64,000 nt of DNA from RPQJ01 sp044226195. GTDB taxonomy: Bacteria; Pseudomonadota; Gammaproteobacteria; Steroidobacterales; Steroidobacteraceae. The notes beneath the pieces were generated by a model. That model searched no databases and had not been told where the DNA came from. It saw only the letters and a program-made list of their open reading frames with translations. Below, one piece after another: positions 15,296 to 23,509 of the stretch (position 1 is its first letter; each line of letters opens with the position of its first letter). The DNA lies in NCBI GenBank assembly GCA_044226195.1, contig JBGAHO010000015.1, forward strand, positions 17,854-81,853, read 5' to 3'. The position numbers and the translations under genes are program-made.

Positions 15296-17619
15296 ATCGG
15301 CTCCTCGCAGCGGATCACGAGCTGCGGCGGCGGCGCGCCCGGCAGCAGCGTGACTTCCTTGCGCACGTCGCGATACCCGCTGCGCGTGCCGACGACGGTG
15401 TAGCGGCCGGGCATGAGTTCGACGTCGCGGTGATCGAAGACGCCGAGTTTACCGACCCGGTAGATCTGCACGTCGGTCAGGTTGTCGGAGGCGAGCGCGA
15501 TGCGGACCGGCGTCTCGGCTTGGCGCAGCAACTGGTCGAGGCGCTGCACCTGCGCGCCGAGGCGCGGCCCGGCCGCCGACACGGCCTGCGCCTGCGCGAG
15601 CACGTTGCGCGCGGTGGCCCGGCCTTCCTGGCTGAAGAGCCGGTCGGGCCGATCGAGATACGTCTGCAACTGCGCATCGAGCATCGCGCGCGGCTCGGAG
15701 CGCTCCGCGCCCTGCTGGCCATCGACCAGGGCCGGATCGACCTTGAGCGCGTCGCGGTACGCCGACAGCGCGTCGGCCCAGCGCTCCTCGCGCTCCGCCG
15801 CGCGGGCGCGCGCGAGCCTCTCGCCGATGTCGCGGGTGCGCCCGGCCTGCTCGATCTGCCGCAGGCCGTCGGCCACTTCCGGCGCCCCGGGGCGGATTTG
15901 CCCGGCCCGCTCGAACGCCTGGCGCGCCGCGGCGTAGTCCTTGCGCGCGAGCGCCGCGAGCCCGGTGGACATCGCCGCGGAGTAGGCATCGCCCGTGGCG
16001 CGCGCCTGCAGGCGCGCGAGTCCGTCGCGGGCCGAGCGCGTGGCAGGGTCGAGCGCCAGCGCGCGTCGATACGCCGCCTGCGCCGCCGCTGCATCCCCGC
16101 CTTGTTCGGCGCGCGTGCCTGCGGCGACTTCCTTCAGCACGTCGTCGAGGACCCGCGCACGCTTGAGGCCGGCCTGCGCCGCTGCATTCGCGGCGTCGAC
16201 GCGCAGCACCGCGGTGTAACGGTCCGTCGCTTCCGCCGATCGCCCCGCTTCCAGCGCGGCCTGGCCGTCGGCCAGCCGCTGGCGAACCACCTCGGACACC
16301 TGCTTTTCGAGCTGGCCAATCGGCTGTGCGGCACCCTTCAGCTTCTCGAGTGCGGCGGCGAATTCACGCCTGCCGGCCGCCGTGTCGGCCGCCGCCAGTG
16401 CCGCCCGGGCATCCCCGAGCGTCGCGCCGCCCCACTGCGCCACGTCCTTTTTCTCGAGCGCCGTGAGTCGCTGCGCGAGCGCGGCGCGTTGCTCGTCCGC
16501 CCGGCGTTTCTGCTCGGCGATGCGCTCGAGGTCGGCGGGGTCGTTGGGCAGGGACGCGGTTGCGGGTTGCGGTGCGGGCTTCGTCGGCGCCGCAGCCACC
16601 GTCGCCGGCGGTGCCTGGTGCATGAGTCCCGGCAGCACGACGAACACGAACACCAGCGCCGCCACGGACACCGCGGCGAGGCCTACCAGCAGGCCGCGCC
16701 GGAACCCTTCGCGCCGCAGGTCGCGTGCCGACGGACCCGCGTCCGTCGTGCGCGTCCATTGCGGGCGGATCGGCGCGGCCTCGACCGGTGGCGTGAGGCG
16801 CGGCGCGGTGGCCGACACCATCACGGGCTCATCCTCCACCGGCAGGTCCTGGCACGCCCGCAGGATCGCAGCGAGCTCCACCATGTCCTGCGGCCGCTGC
16901 GTCGAGTCCTTCGCGAGGCAGCGCAGGATCCCGTCGGCGAGCTGCGCAGGCACGGCCGGCCGGGTCACCAGCGGTGCCGGCGCCTCGGTGCGCACGCGCT
17001 CGGGCGTGAGATCCGGATAGAACGGCGGGTGACCGCCGAGGAGACCGTACAGCATCGCGCCGACGGCATAGACGTCGTCGGCGATCGACGCCGGCGCGCC
17101 CGCGTGGCGCTCGGGACTCATGCCGTAGGGCGAGCCCTCGCTCGCTCCCGTCGCGCCGATCCGTCGCGCGCAGGAGAAGTCCGCGAGGCGCGGCCAGCCG
17201 TCGACGTCGAGCAGCACGTTGGCCGGCTTCACGTCGCCGTGCACGTAGCCGAGCGCGTGCAGTTCCGCGAGTGCATCGACCACCGGCAGGACGCGCCGCA
17301 GCACGAACGGCCACGCGCGACCGCGCAGGCGCGTGAAGTCGCCGCCCGGCTGGTACTCGAGTGCGATGAAGCGTCGGCCATCGGCAGTTTCGAGTCGCCC
17401 GGCGGGCAGCACCGCGGCATGCCGCAGCTGCGCGTGAATGGCGTGCTCCTCGTCGAGGCGGGCCTCGGTGCCCGGCACCGCGAACTTGAGCACCACCGGG
17501 CGACCGTCCGACTGCGCGTCGGTGGCCTGCCACGTCTCGGTCTGCGGCCCGCGCCCGAGCGAGCGCTGCAGCGTGTAACGCGCAGCGACGACCTGCCCGT
17601 CAGCGAGCGACCCGGTCAT
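15292..17619 (-). CDS. Transmembrane Ser/Thr protein kinase with C-terminal PEGA-like domain
   Basis: A 775-residue PknB-type kinase. Visible motifs are a glycine loop LGRGPQTETW, lysine in PVVLKFAV, catalytic loop YVHGDVKPANVLLD (HGD in place of HRD, with Asp, Lys and Asn kept), metal site LADFSCARR (DFS for DFG), the activation-segment end SPYGMSPER, and HPPFYPD. A membrane helix at about residue 310-335 (LLVGLAAVSVAALVFVFVVL) is followed by a coiled/TPR-like region of about 330 residues and a last PEGA-like module, LMPGRYTVVGTRSGYRD. The kinase is cytoplasmic and its sensor part periplasmic. It probably phosphorylates threonines read by the FHA domains in the same operon. Substituted motifs are common in active kinases, so I expect activity. 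Confidence 0.9.
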   Translation of the reverse strand: MTGSLADGQVVAARYTLQRSLGRGPQTETWQATDAQSDGRPVVLKFAVPGTEARLDEEHAIHAQLRHAAVLPAGRLETADGRRFIALEYQPGGDFTRLRGRAWPFVLRRVLPVVDALAELHALGYVHGDVKPANVLLDVDGWPRLADFSCARRIGATGASEGSPYGMSPERHAGAPASIADDVYAVGAMLYGLLGGHPPFYPDLTPERVRTEAPAPLVTRPAVPAQLADGILRCLAKDSTQRPQDMVELAAILRACQDLPVEDEPVMVSATAPRLTPPVEAAPIRPQWTRTTDAGPSARDLRREGFRRGLLVGLAAVSVAALVFVFVVLPGLMHQAPPATVAAAPTKPAPQPATASLPNDPADLERIAEQKRRADEQRAALAQRLTALEKKDVAQWGGATLGDARAALAAADTAAGRREFAAALEKLKGAAQPIGQLEKQVSEVVRQRLADGQAALEAGRSAEATDRYTAVLRVDAANAAAQAGLKRARVLDDVLKEVAAGTRAEQGGDAAAAQAAYRRALALDPATRSARDGLARLQARATGDAYSAAMSTGLAALARKDYAAARQAFERAGQIRPGAPEVADGLRQIEQAGRTRDIGERLARARAAEREERWADALSAYRDALKVDPALVDGQQGAERSEPRAMLDAQLQTYLDRPDRLFSQEGRATARNVLAQAQAVSAAGPRLGAQVQRLDQLLRQAETPVRIALASDNLTDVQIYRVGKLGVFDHRDVELMPGRYTVVGTRSGYRDVRKEVTLLPGAPPPQLVIRCEEPI

Positions 17620-17631
17620 GAGGCGTGGAAC

Positions 17632-18870
17632 TCAGTGCTGACCCGAGGCCGGCGTCGCTGCCGCTGCGGCGGTCGCCGGCAGGCCCGTCTCGTTCTCGTA
17701 GAGTTCCTTCAGCAGCTGCCGCCACTCGGCGTACTGGTCTTCCGCGGAACCCTTGAGCTGGAGCGTGCGCCCCTCGATGTCGACGACGATCGGCTGCACC
17801 TCGCTCTGGAACGACTGGCCGAGCTGCTTGAGCGACTCGGCGTGCATCTTGATCTCGGAGCGCATGTCGAGGCCGCTCTTGAACGCGTAGATGCCGCCGA
17901 TCACCGCGGCCGCGGTGGCGGCCGACTCGACGCTCGACTGGCCGTGCGAGGTCTGGTCGACGGCGATGCCCGCGACGATCGCCGCGGCACCGAGCAGCTC
18001 GCGCGTGAGCGCCTTGCGCTTCGCCTCCTCGACCTGCTCGATCTCCTCGTGCGAGTACTTGCGCCAGTTGGTGTAGGCCTCGCCCAGGCTCTGGCCGAAG
18101 CTCGTGTAGTGCTCGTTGAGCGTGTCGATGAGCGCGTAGTCGCGCTCGCGGATGCGCTCCATGCGCTGCACGACGGGATCGTCCTCGGCGGGCAGGCGCA
18201 CCGGCTGGTAGCGGCCCTGCTTGTCGCGGCCGAGGTAGGACCCGAACGCATACGGCGCGAGGTCGCTGGCGAAGCGCAGGTCGTTCACCTGGTGCACCTG
18301 CACCTTCTGCTCGCGCGTGAGCTGGTTGCGGGCGGCGAGCAGGTCGTTGGCGAAACTGTTGTAGACGTTGTCGAACGGATCGCGCGGCTTGTTCGGTACG
18401 TCCTTGTAGGCACGCAGGTCGGCCTGCGCCTCGTAGGTCTTCGTGAGCAGCACGCGGCCCGTGGCGTCGGTTGCCTTCAGCTCGAGCTGCAGGTACTTGC
18501 CGTTGGACTCGAGGATGCGCCCGTCGACCAGCACGTCCATGCCGGTGCCGTCGTGCGGCAGCACGCGCACCTGGCCCCACTGGCCCGTGCCTTCGAGCGT
18601 ATCGCGCAGCAGCGTCGGCATGTAGCGCGACTCGGCGTGGCGCACGTCGGGATAGACGCCGCGCTTCTCCTGCTCCGCCTCGCTCGCCGGGACGTTCGCG
18701 TCGAACAGCCGCACGCCGACGTCGAGCAGTTCGTCCTGCGGGATTTCCGCGGTCGCCTTCTGCGCGACGATCGGGACGACGGGCCGCTCCTCGGTCGTGA
18801 CGCAGCCCGCGAGCGCGAGCGCGGCCCACGCGATGAATGCCGGACGGGCGATGGACGGGGAGATGTTCAC
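17632..18870 (-). CDS. Outer-membrane-type lipoprotein of unknown function
   Basis: A 412-residue lipoprotein. GTG 18870 overlaps the upstream stop as GTGA and gives MNISPSIARPAFIAWAALAL with lipobox LAGC; the ATG at 18906 would add twelve residues before the signal. The N-terminal 170 residues look like a mixed alpha/beta domain (LLDVGVRLFDANVP; VRVLPHDGTGMDVLVDGRIL). The middle is helical and charged (MERIRERDYALIDTLNEHY), and a small hydrophobic Ala-rich stretch sits near AAAVIGGIYAF. It somewhat resembles CsgG-neighbour or gliding-associated lipoproteins, but I do not recognise a family. Placed between the Gly/Ser-rich lipoprotein and the kinase, it could be the outer-membrane anchor of the system. 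Confidence 0.83.
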   Translation of the reverse strand: MNISPSIARPAFIAWAALALAGCVTTEERPVVPIVAQKATAEIPQDELLDVGVRLFDANVPASEAEQEKRGVYPDVRHAESRYMPTLLRDTLEGTGQWGQVRVLPHDGTGMDVLVDGRILESNGKYLQLELKATDATGRVLLTKTYEAQADLRAYKDVPNKPRDPFDNVYNSFANDLLAARNQLTREQKVQVHQVNDLRFASDLAPYAFGSYLGRDKQGRYQPVRLPAEDDPVVQRMERIRERDYALIDTLNEHYTSFGQSLGEAYTNWRKYSHEEIEQVEEAKRKALTRELLGAAAIVAGIAVDQTSHGQSSVESAATAAAVIGGIYAFKSGLDMRSEIKMHAESLKQLGQSFQSEVQPIVVDIEGRTLQLKGSAEDQYAEWRQLLKELYENETGLPATAAAAATPASGQH

Positions 18871-20114
18871 GACGTGCCCTGCTTGTAGCGCTTGTACTCT
18901 TCCCACAGCTTCTGCCGCAGCTCGGGATCGGTTTCCTTCATCGCGGCTTCGCGCAGCTGGCGCGCGACGATGTCGTCGTCGCGACCGTCGGGAATGCCCG
19001 CCGGGACGTCCTGCGGGCCGGACCCGCCCTTGGGCCCGCCGCCGTAGCCACCGCCACCGCCCTGCGTGCCCGGCTGTCCCTGGGCACCGCCCTCGCCACC
19101 CGAGCCGCTCGTGCTCGAGCCCTGGCTGCCCTCGCGGCCCTTGCCGCGATCCGTGGGCGTGCCGGTGCCGTCGCCCGGGGCGGTTCGTCCCGCCGCTCCA
19201 CCGCTGGCGGTGCCGTCACCCGCGGCATCCGTCGTTGCGCCGGAGCCCGAGCCACTGCCGCCGCCACCGCGCGCGGCACGCTCTGCGGAGATCTTTTCCT
19301 GTTCCTTGCGGATGCGCGCGTCGAACACGGCGAAGGTCTCGTCGAAACGTCGATCGATCTCTTCGCGCCGGTCCGAGCTGCCGGCGCCACCGCCCGCACT
19401 CGGCCCGCCGCCCGTGCCACCTGTCGTGCCCGCGCTGCTGCTGCCCGACCGGTTACCGCTGCCGCTCGCTGCTCCACCCGTGGCGGCGGATCCGCTGCTG
19501 GAGCCTTTGCCTGCGTTGGATGACGCGCCGCCTTGCCCCGGGGACGGACCACTGCCTCCCGACGAGGAGGCGCCGCTGCCGGTGGTGCCGTTGCCCGAGG
19601 GCGGCGGCGTGGCCCAGCCTTGCGGACGCGGTGGAGCGTTGCCGCCGCCATTGCTGTCGCTGCCGGAACCGCCGCTCGAGGCACCGCCGCTTTGGCCCCC
19701 GGCCTCCGAGCCGTCACCGCCGGGACGGACGCTGCCGTCCGACGTGGCCGAGCCGGTGCCGGTGGTGGCACCCCCGAGCACGCCGTTCGTCGCGGTGCCA
19801 CTCATCGTGCCGCCGATGTCGGGCGTGGAGCCGGTGCCGCCCTTGGTGCCGGGGAGTCCGTCCGAGCCGCCGCCTCCGCCCGAGCTGCCGCCCGGCATGC
19901 CACCGCCCGATGGCATCGGGGCGCCGGCGCCGCCGCCTCCGCCCGAGCTGCCGCCCGACGGCATGGACGAGCCGCCGGAACTGCCACCGGGCGACGCACT
20001 CCCGCCTCCGGGGGACGACGGAGGCAGCGGGATGCCCGGCATGCCGACGCAACCCGCCAGCGCCACCGCGCAGAGTGCCGGCCAGAATCGCCGCTGTTGC
20101 ATTGCTCGTTGCAT
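18867..20114 (-). CDS. Gly/Ser-rich lipoprotein with charged helical C-terminus
   Basis: A 415-residue lipoprotein. ATG 20114 has AAGGGA at good spacing. The signal FWPALCAVALAGC ends in the lipobox cysteine. Roughly 320 residues are then low-complexity glycine, serine, alanine, proline and threonine, broken once by a charged helix (REEIDRRFDETFAVFDARIR, about residues 245-270). The last 45 residues are helical and charged (DDDIVARQLREAAMKETDPE). Such spans look like extended, flexible periplasm- or wall-spanning linkers. The helical end may be the binding part. No family recognised. Its stop overlaps the next gene start, so the operon continues. Confidence 0.8.
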   Translation of the reverse strand: MQRAMQQRRFWPALCAVALAGCVGMPGIPLPPSSPGGGSASPGGSSGGSSMPSGGSSGGGGGAGAPMPSGGGMPGGSSGGGGGSDGLPGTKGGTGSTPDIGGTMSGTATNGVLGGATTGTGSATSDGSVRPGGDGSEAGGQSGGASSGGSGSDSNGGGNAPPRPQGWATPPPSGNGTTGSGASSSGGSGPSPGQGGASSNAGKGSSSGSAATGGAASGSGNRSGSSSAGTTGGTGGGPSAGGGAGSSDRREEIDRRFDETFAVFDARIRKEQEKISAERAARGGGGSGSGSGATTDAAGDGTASGGAAGRTAPGDGTGTPTDRGKGREGSQGSSTSGSGGEGGAQGQPGTQGGGGGYGGGPKGGSGPQDVPAGIPDGRDDDIVARQLREAAMKETDPELRQKLWEEYKRYKQGTS

Positions 20115-20197
20115 CGAACCGTCCCTTGTGGGGGCGCGCCTGCCCCCGGCGCCGTGGTATCCGCCCTGAATCTTGGATGCGCGAAACCCGCGCCGGT

Positions 20198-21004
20198 TCA
20201 ACGCGAGCCGGTCGACCCGCCGTGCGCGCCGACCGCCGGACCGGACGACGCGGCCGGCTGCCCGTCGCCGACCAGGAAGGAGCGCAACTGGTCGCCGAGG
20301 CGCTCGCACGCCGCCCGGCGCACCGGGGTGATGATGGGGATGGGCGCGATCGCCCCGATCAGCACCGAGGTGCCCGTGACGTCCGTCGACACCGAGCCGA
20401 GTTCGGTCGCGGTGTCGAGGTCCCACACCGACGCGACGTACCCGGATTCCTTGTCCCACCAGCCGAGGCCGATGCAGCCGCCGAAGCCGACGCCGATCGA
20501 GCAGGCGATGCTGCCCTTGTGGTCGGTGGTCTGCGTCTTGCCGTCCAGCCAGACGATGTACCGCACCTTGATCTGCTGCAGCCGCTCGGTGACGCCGGGC
20601 CGCTCGAGCAGCAGCTTGAGGCCCGCCGTGTTGGTGGGCGCGGTGCTCGACTCGAACCACGGGAACAGCGCGTCGACGAACTGCTGCTCGCCGTAGATCT
20701 TGAATGGCGCGGCCGCGCGCCGGCCGTGCGTGGACTGGCCGTCCTCGGGATGCACGAGTTCGCCGCCGAGGCGCTCCTGCAGGCAGCCGATGAATTCCTC
20801 CTCGGTGCCGGGCCCCTCGATCTGCGGCCGGCGCAACACGACGATGGACTCGCCCTGCTGCACGGAGGCGACGACCTGCCGCGTCTCGTCGACCTTGGCG
20901 GTCATGCAGCCGGTGGCGAGCAGCGCCGTGGCCACGAGGACGAGGCCGGCCAGGGCGGCGCGGACGGGTCGCGCTGCCCGCAGTGCGCTCCGCGGGACCT
21001 TCAT
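20198..21004 (-). CDS. Lipoprotein, first gene of the kinase/TolQ/vWA operon
   Basis: A 268-residue lipoprotein with a strong GGAGGAGGAA ribosome site before ATG 21004. The signal VRAALAGLVLVATALLATGC contains the lipobox ATGC. The mature part includes ESIVVLRRPQ, EEEFIGCLQERLGG and VDALFPWFESS, then a beta-rich core with VRYIVWLDGKTQTTD, SIACSIGVGFGGCIGLGWW and ASVWDLDTATELGSVS. This pattern is seen in many periplasm-facing lipoproteins that also lie beside kinase or sensor genes, but I cannot name the family. The C-terminal 25 residues are Gly/Ser/Ala-rich. A TATACT box upstream suggests that the operon promoter is here. Confidence 0.83.
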   Translation of the reverse strand: MKVPRSALRAARPVRAALAGLVLVATALLATGCMTAKVDETRQVVASVQQGESIVVLRRPQIEGPGTEEEFIGCLQERLGGELVHPEDGQSTHGRRAAAPFKIYGEQQFVDALFPWFESSTAPTNTAGLKLLLERPGVTERLQQIKVRYIVWLDGKTQTTDHKGSIACSIGVGFGGCIGLGWWDKESGYVASVWDLDTATELGSVSTDVTGTSVLIGAIAPIPIITPVRRAACERLGDQLRSFLVGDGQPAASSGPAVGAHGGSTGSR

Positions 21005-21068
21005 GGCGTTCCTCCTCCCCCTGCCGGCGCCCTGCCGGACAGGCTCGCAGCGATCGACGTGCCGACCG

Positions 21069-21074
21069 AGTATA
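21069..21074 (-). promoter_or_regulatory. Candidate -10 box for the lipoprotein-kinase-TolQ-vWA operon
   Basis: On the minus strand TATACT lies about 65 bases before ATG 21004, in the only sizeable gap (about 97 bases) upstream of the operon. It is five of six to the sigma-70 -10 consensus and stands out in GC-rich DNA. No good -35 is seen at 16-18 bases, so the call rests on the -10 alone. Confidence 0.35.
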
Positions 21075-21101
21075 CGTCAGGCCCCCGCGACCGATGACGG
21101 G

Positions 21102-22190
21102 TCAGAGTGTGAACAGGTCCGCTTGTTGCGGCGCACCGGGATCGCGTACGAACTGCGTGGTGTCGAGCTCGAGGGCGCGGCGCACGTTGACGCCGTGGCG
21201 CCGGCAGGCGGCCTCGAACCGCGCGGCCAGCAGCCGGGCAACCGGCCCCTCGCCGCGCATGCGCTCGCCGAAGCGCGGATCGTTGAGCTTGCCGCCGCGC
21301 ATCTCGCGGATCAGGTTCAGCACGCGCTCGGCGCGTGCCGGGTAATGCTGGCGCAGCCATTGCTCGAACAGGTCGGCGACCTCGAGCGGCAGGCGCAACG
21401 GCATGAACGCGGCGCGGCTGGCGCCGTGCGCGGCCGCGGCCTCGACGAGTTGCTCGAGTTCGTGGTCGTTGAGCGCCGGGATCATCGGCGCGAGCAGCAC
21501 GCCGACCGGCACGCCGTGCGCGACCAGCGCCTCGATGGCCTTCAGGCGCGCGGCCGGCGATGCGGCTCGCGGCTCGAGCGTGCGCTTCAGGCCGTCGTCG
21601 AGCGTGGTGAGGCTGACGTTCACCGTGACGAGACGGTGCGCGGCGAACTGGGCGAGCAGGTCGAGGTCGCGCGTGACCAGCGCGCCCTTGGTGACGATCG
21701 TGACGGGATGGCGATGCGCGAGCAGCACCTCGAGCACGGCGCGCGTGCTGCGACGCTCGCGCTCGATCGGCTGGTAGGGATCGGTGTTGGCACCGAGGTT
21801 GATCGGCTTGCACACGTAGCCGGGCGCCGCGAGTTCGCGCTCGAGCAGCTGCGCCAGACCGGGCTTGTGGAAGATGCGCGTCTCGAAGTCGAGGCCGGGG
21901 CTCAGGTTCCAGTAGGCGTGGGTCGGCCGCGCGAAGCAGTAGATGCAGCCGTGCTCGCAGCCCTGGTACGGGTTGATCGACTGGTCGAACGGGACGTCCG
22001 GCGACTGGTTGGTGGTGATCGCGCGCTTCGGCCGGTCGGCCACGAACGTGGTCTCGGGGCGGCGCACCGGCTCGTCGAGGCTGCCCCAGCCGTCGTCGGC
22101 CGCCTCGAGGCGGGTGGGCTCGAAGCGTCCGCCCCGGTTGCTGACGGCTCCGCGGCCCTTTTCCGGCTGATGTCGGTCGGCCCTGCGCAT
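21102..22190 (-). CDS. PA0069-family radical SAM protein, probably SOS-regulated
   Basis: A 362-residue radical SAM protein. The early GRGAVSNRGGRFEP and TTFVADRPKRAITTN match the PA0069 type. The cluster site is YQGCEHGCIYCFARP (CxxxCxxC), followed by GLDFETRIFHKP and INLGANTDPYQPIE, as in spore-photoproduct-lyase-like enzymes. The family is often placed near DNA repair, but its reaction is not known to me. A perfect LexA-type box lies 12 bases before ATG 22190, and P. aeruginosa PA0069 is reported as a LexA-regulon gene. No clear Shine-Dalgarno is seen, so transcription may start just upstream and give a short leader. Confidence 0.88.
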   Translation of the reverse strand: MRRADRHQPEKGRGAVSNRGGRFEPTRLEAADDGWGSLDEPVRRPETTFVADRPKRAITTNQSPDVPFDQSINPYQGCEHGCIYCFARPTHAYWNLSPGLDFETRIFHKPGLAQLLERELAAPGYVCKPINLGANTDPYQPIERERRSTRAVLEVLLAHRHPVTIVTKGALVTRDLDLLAQFAAHRLVTVNVSLTTLDDGLKRTLEPRAASPAARLKAIEALVAHGVPVGVLLAPMIPALNDHELEQLVEAAAAHGASRAAFMPLRLPLEVADLFEQWLRQHYPARAERVLNLIREMRGGKLNDPRFGERMRGEGPVARLLAARFEAACRRHGVNVRRALELDTTQFVRDPGAPQQADLFTL

Positions 22191-22202
22191 GCATACAGGT
22201 TA

Positions 22203-22218
22203 CTGTATGCATATACAG
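22203..22218 (-). promoter_or_regulatory. LexA-type SOS box
   Basis: CTGTATGCATATACAG matches the gammaproteobacterial SOS consensus CTG-N10-CAG with an AT-rich centre. It lies just upstream of the radical SAM start and just after the MFS stop (22222). An overlapping second half-palindrome (ATACAGGTTACTGTAT, from about 22193) could extend the operator. Repression of the 21102-22190 gene in unstressed cells is the expected effect. Confidence 0.8.
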
Positions 22219-22221
22219 GTG

Positions 22222-23451
22222 TCACGAGCTTTCGAAGCGATCGATGCGCCAGAGTTCGGGGAACAGGCGGGCCCAGGCCACGCCGACCAGCAGCGTCGCG
22301 CACCCGCCGAGCAGCACCGCCGGCACGGCCCCGAACCACGCGGCGGTGAGGCCGGACTCGAACTCGCCGAGTTCGTTCGATGCCCCGATGAACACGGCGT
22401 TCACCGCGCTCACGCGCCCGCGGATCTCGTCCGGCGTCTCGAGCTGCACCAGCAGGTGCCGGATGTAGACGCTCACCATGTCGCCCGCGCCCATCACGGT
22501 CAGCGCGGCGAGCGCGACCCAGAAACTCGTCGTGGCCCCGAAGGCGATGGTCGCGAGGCCGAAGACGAACACGCCGCCGAACATCCAGTGCCCGACGCGA
22601 CGACTGACCGGATAGGCGCTCAACGCGAGCCCGCACAGCGCGGCGCCGATGCCGGGCGCGGCGCGCAACCAGCCGAGGCCGCTCGGGCCGATGTGCAGCA
22701 CGTCCGCGGCGAACACCGGCAGCAGCGCCGTCGCGCCGCCGAACAGCACGGCGAACAGGTCGAGCGAGATCGCCCCGAGCACCGGACGCCGCTGCCACAC
22801 GAAGCGCAGGCCGGAGAGCACGGTGTCGCGATCGAACGAGCCGGCGCGGGTCGCCGCTTCGCCGCCGCGCTGCAGGCCGAAGAGCAGCAGCACCGAGCCG
22901 GTCAGCAGCGCGAGCACCGTCGCATACACGGTGGAGGCACCGGCGAGGTACAGCAGTCCGCCGAGCGCCGGGCCGGCAATGGTGGTCACCTGCCACAGCG
23001 ACGAGTTGAGCGCGACGGCCGTGCCGAAGTGCTCGCGGTCGACGAGGTTCGGCAGCAGCGCCTGCCCCGTCGGCATCGCGAAGGCGCGCGCCACGCCGAA
23101 CAGCACCATCACGCCGAACACCGGCCACGCGCTCGCGAGCCCGCGCCAGGCGAAGGCGAGCAGCAGCGCGGCGCACAGCCACATCAGCCCGAAGCACGCG
23201 GCGAGGATGCGGCGCCGGTCGCGCGTGTCGGCGAAATGCCCGGCGGGCAGGATCAGCACGACGAACGGCAGGAACTGCGACAGGCCGATCAGGCCGAGGT
23301 CGAGCGGATCGTGGGTGACCTGGTACACCTGCCAGCCGACCGCGACGGTCTGCATCTGCACCGCGAGCGAGGACAGGAAGCGCGACGCGAGGTAGCGCGT
23401 GAAGTCCGGGTTGCGGAACAGGGCGCGGCGGGGATCGGATGAGGCGCTCAC
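22222..23451 (-). CDS. MFS transporter, EntS-like
   Basis: About 409 residues from GTG 23451; GTG 23502 would add 17 residues and cannot be excluded. Roughly twelve hydrophobic segments are seen, for example QFLPFVVLILPAGHFAD, WLCAALLLAFAWRGL and GHWMFGGVFVFGLATIAFGA. MFS signatures appear as ADTRDRRRI between helices 2 and 3 and again as ETPDEIRGRVSAVNAVF. The pattern is that of the enterobactin-exporter-like MFS_3 group, which exports small molecules by proton antiport; the substrate is not predictable. It is followed on the same strand by the SOS-boxed gene, but the LexA box between them suggests separate control. Confidence 0.85.
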   Translation of the reverse strand: MSASSDPRRALFRNPDFTRYLASRFLSSLAVQMQTVAVGWQVYQVTHDPLDLGLIGLSQFLPFVVLILPAGHFADTRDRRRILAACFGLMWLCAALLLAFAWRGLASAWPVFGVMVLFGVARAFAMPTGQALLPNLVDREHFGTAVALNSSLWQVTTIAGPALGGLLYLAGASTVYATVLALLTGSVLLLFGLQRGGEAATRAGSFDRDTVLSGLRFVWQRRPVLGAISLDLFAVLFGGATALLPVFAADVLHIGPSGLGWLRAAPGIGAALCGLALSAYPVSRRVGHWMFGGVFVFGLATIAFGATTSFWVALAALTVMGAGDMVSVYIRHLLVQLETPDEIRGRVSAVNAVFIGASNELGEFESGLTAAWFGAVPAVLLGGCATLLVGVAWARLFPELWRIDRFESS

Positions 23452-23509
23452 GGGCGAGCGCGGAGGCTGGGCAGCGGCATGCAGGGCCGCAGCATACCGC
23501 ACCTCGCGC

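Noticed and set aside
15430..18888. A 1,152-codon open frame on the plus strand
   Set aside because: Exact antisense shadow of the kinase and lipoprotein genes; no motifs and no ribosome site.
7637..21004. Zorya-type phage defence
   Set aside because: A MotA-like channel is present, but no ZorB-type OmpA partner, helicase or nuclease. Lipoproteins and PEGA domains fit an envelope role better.
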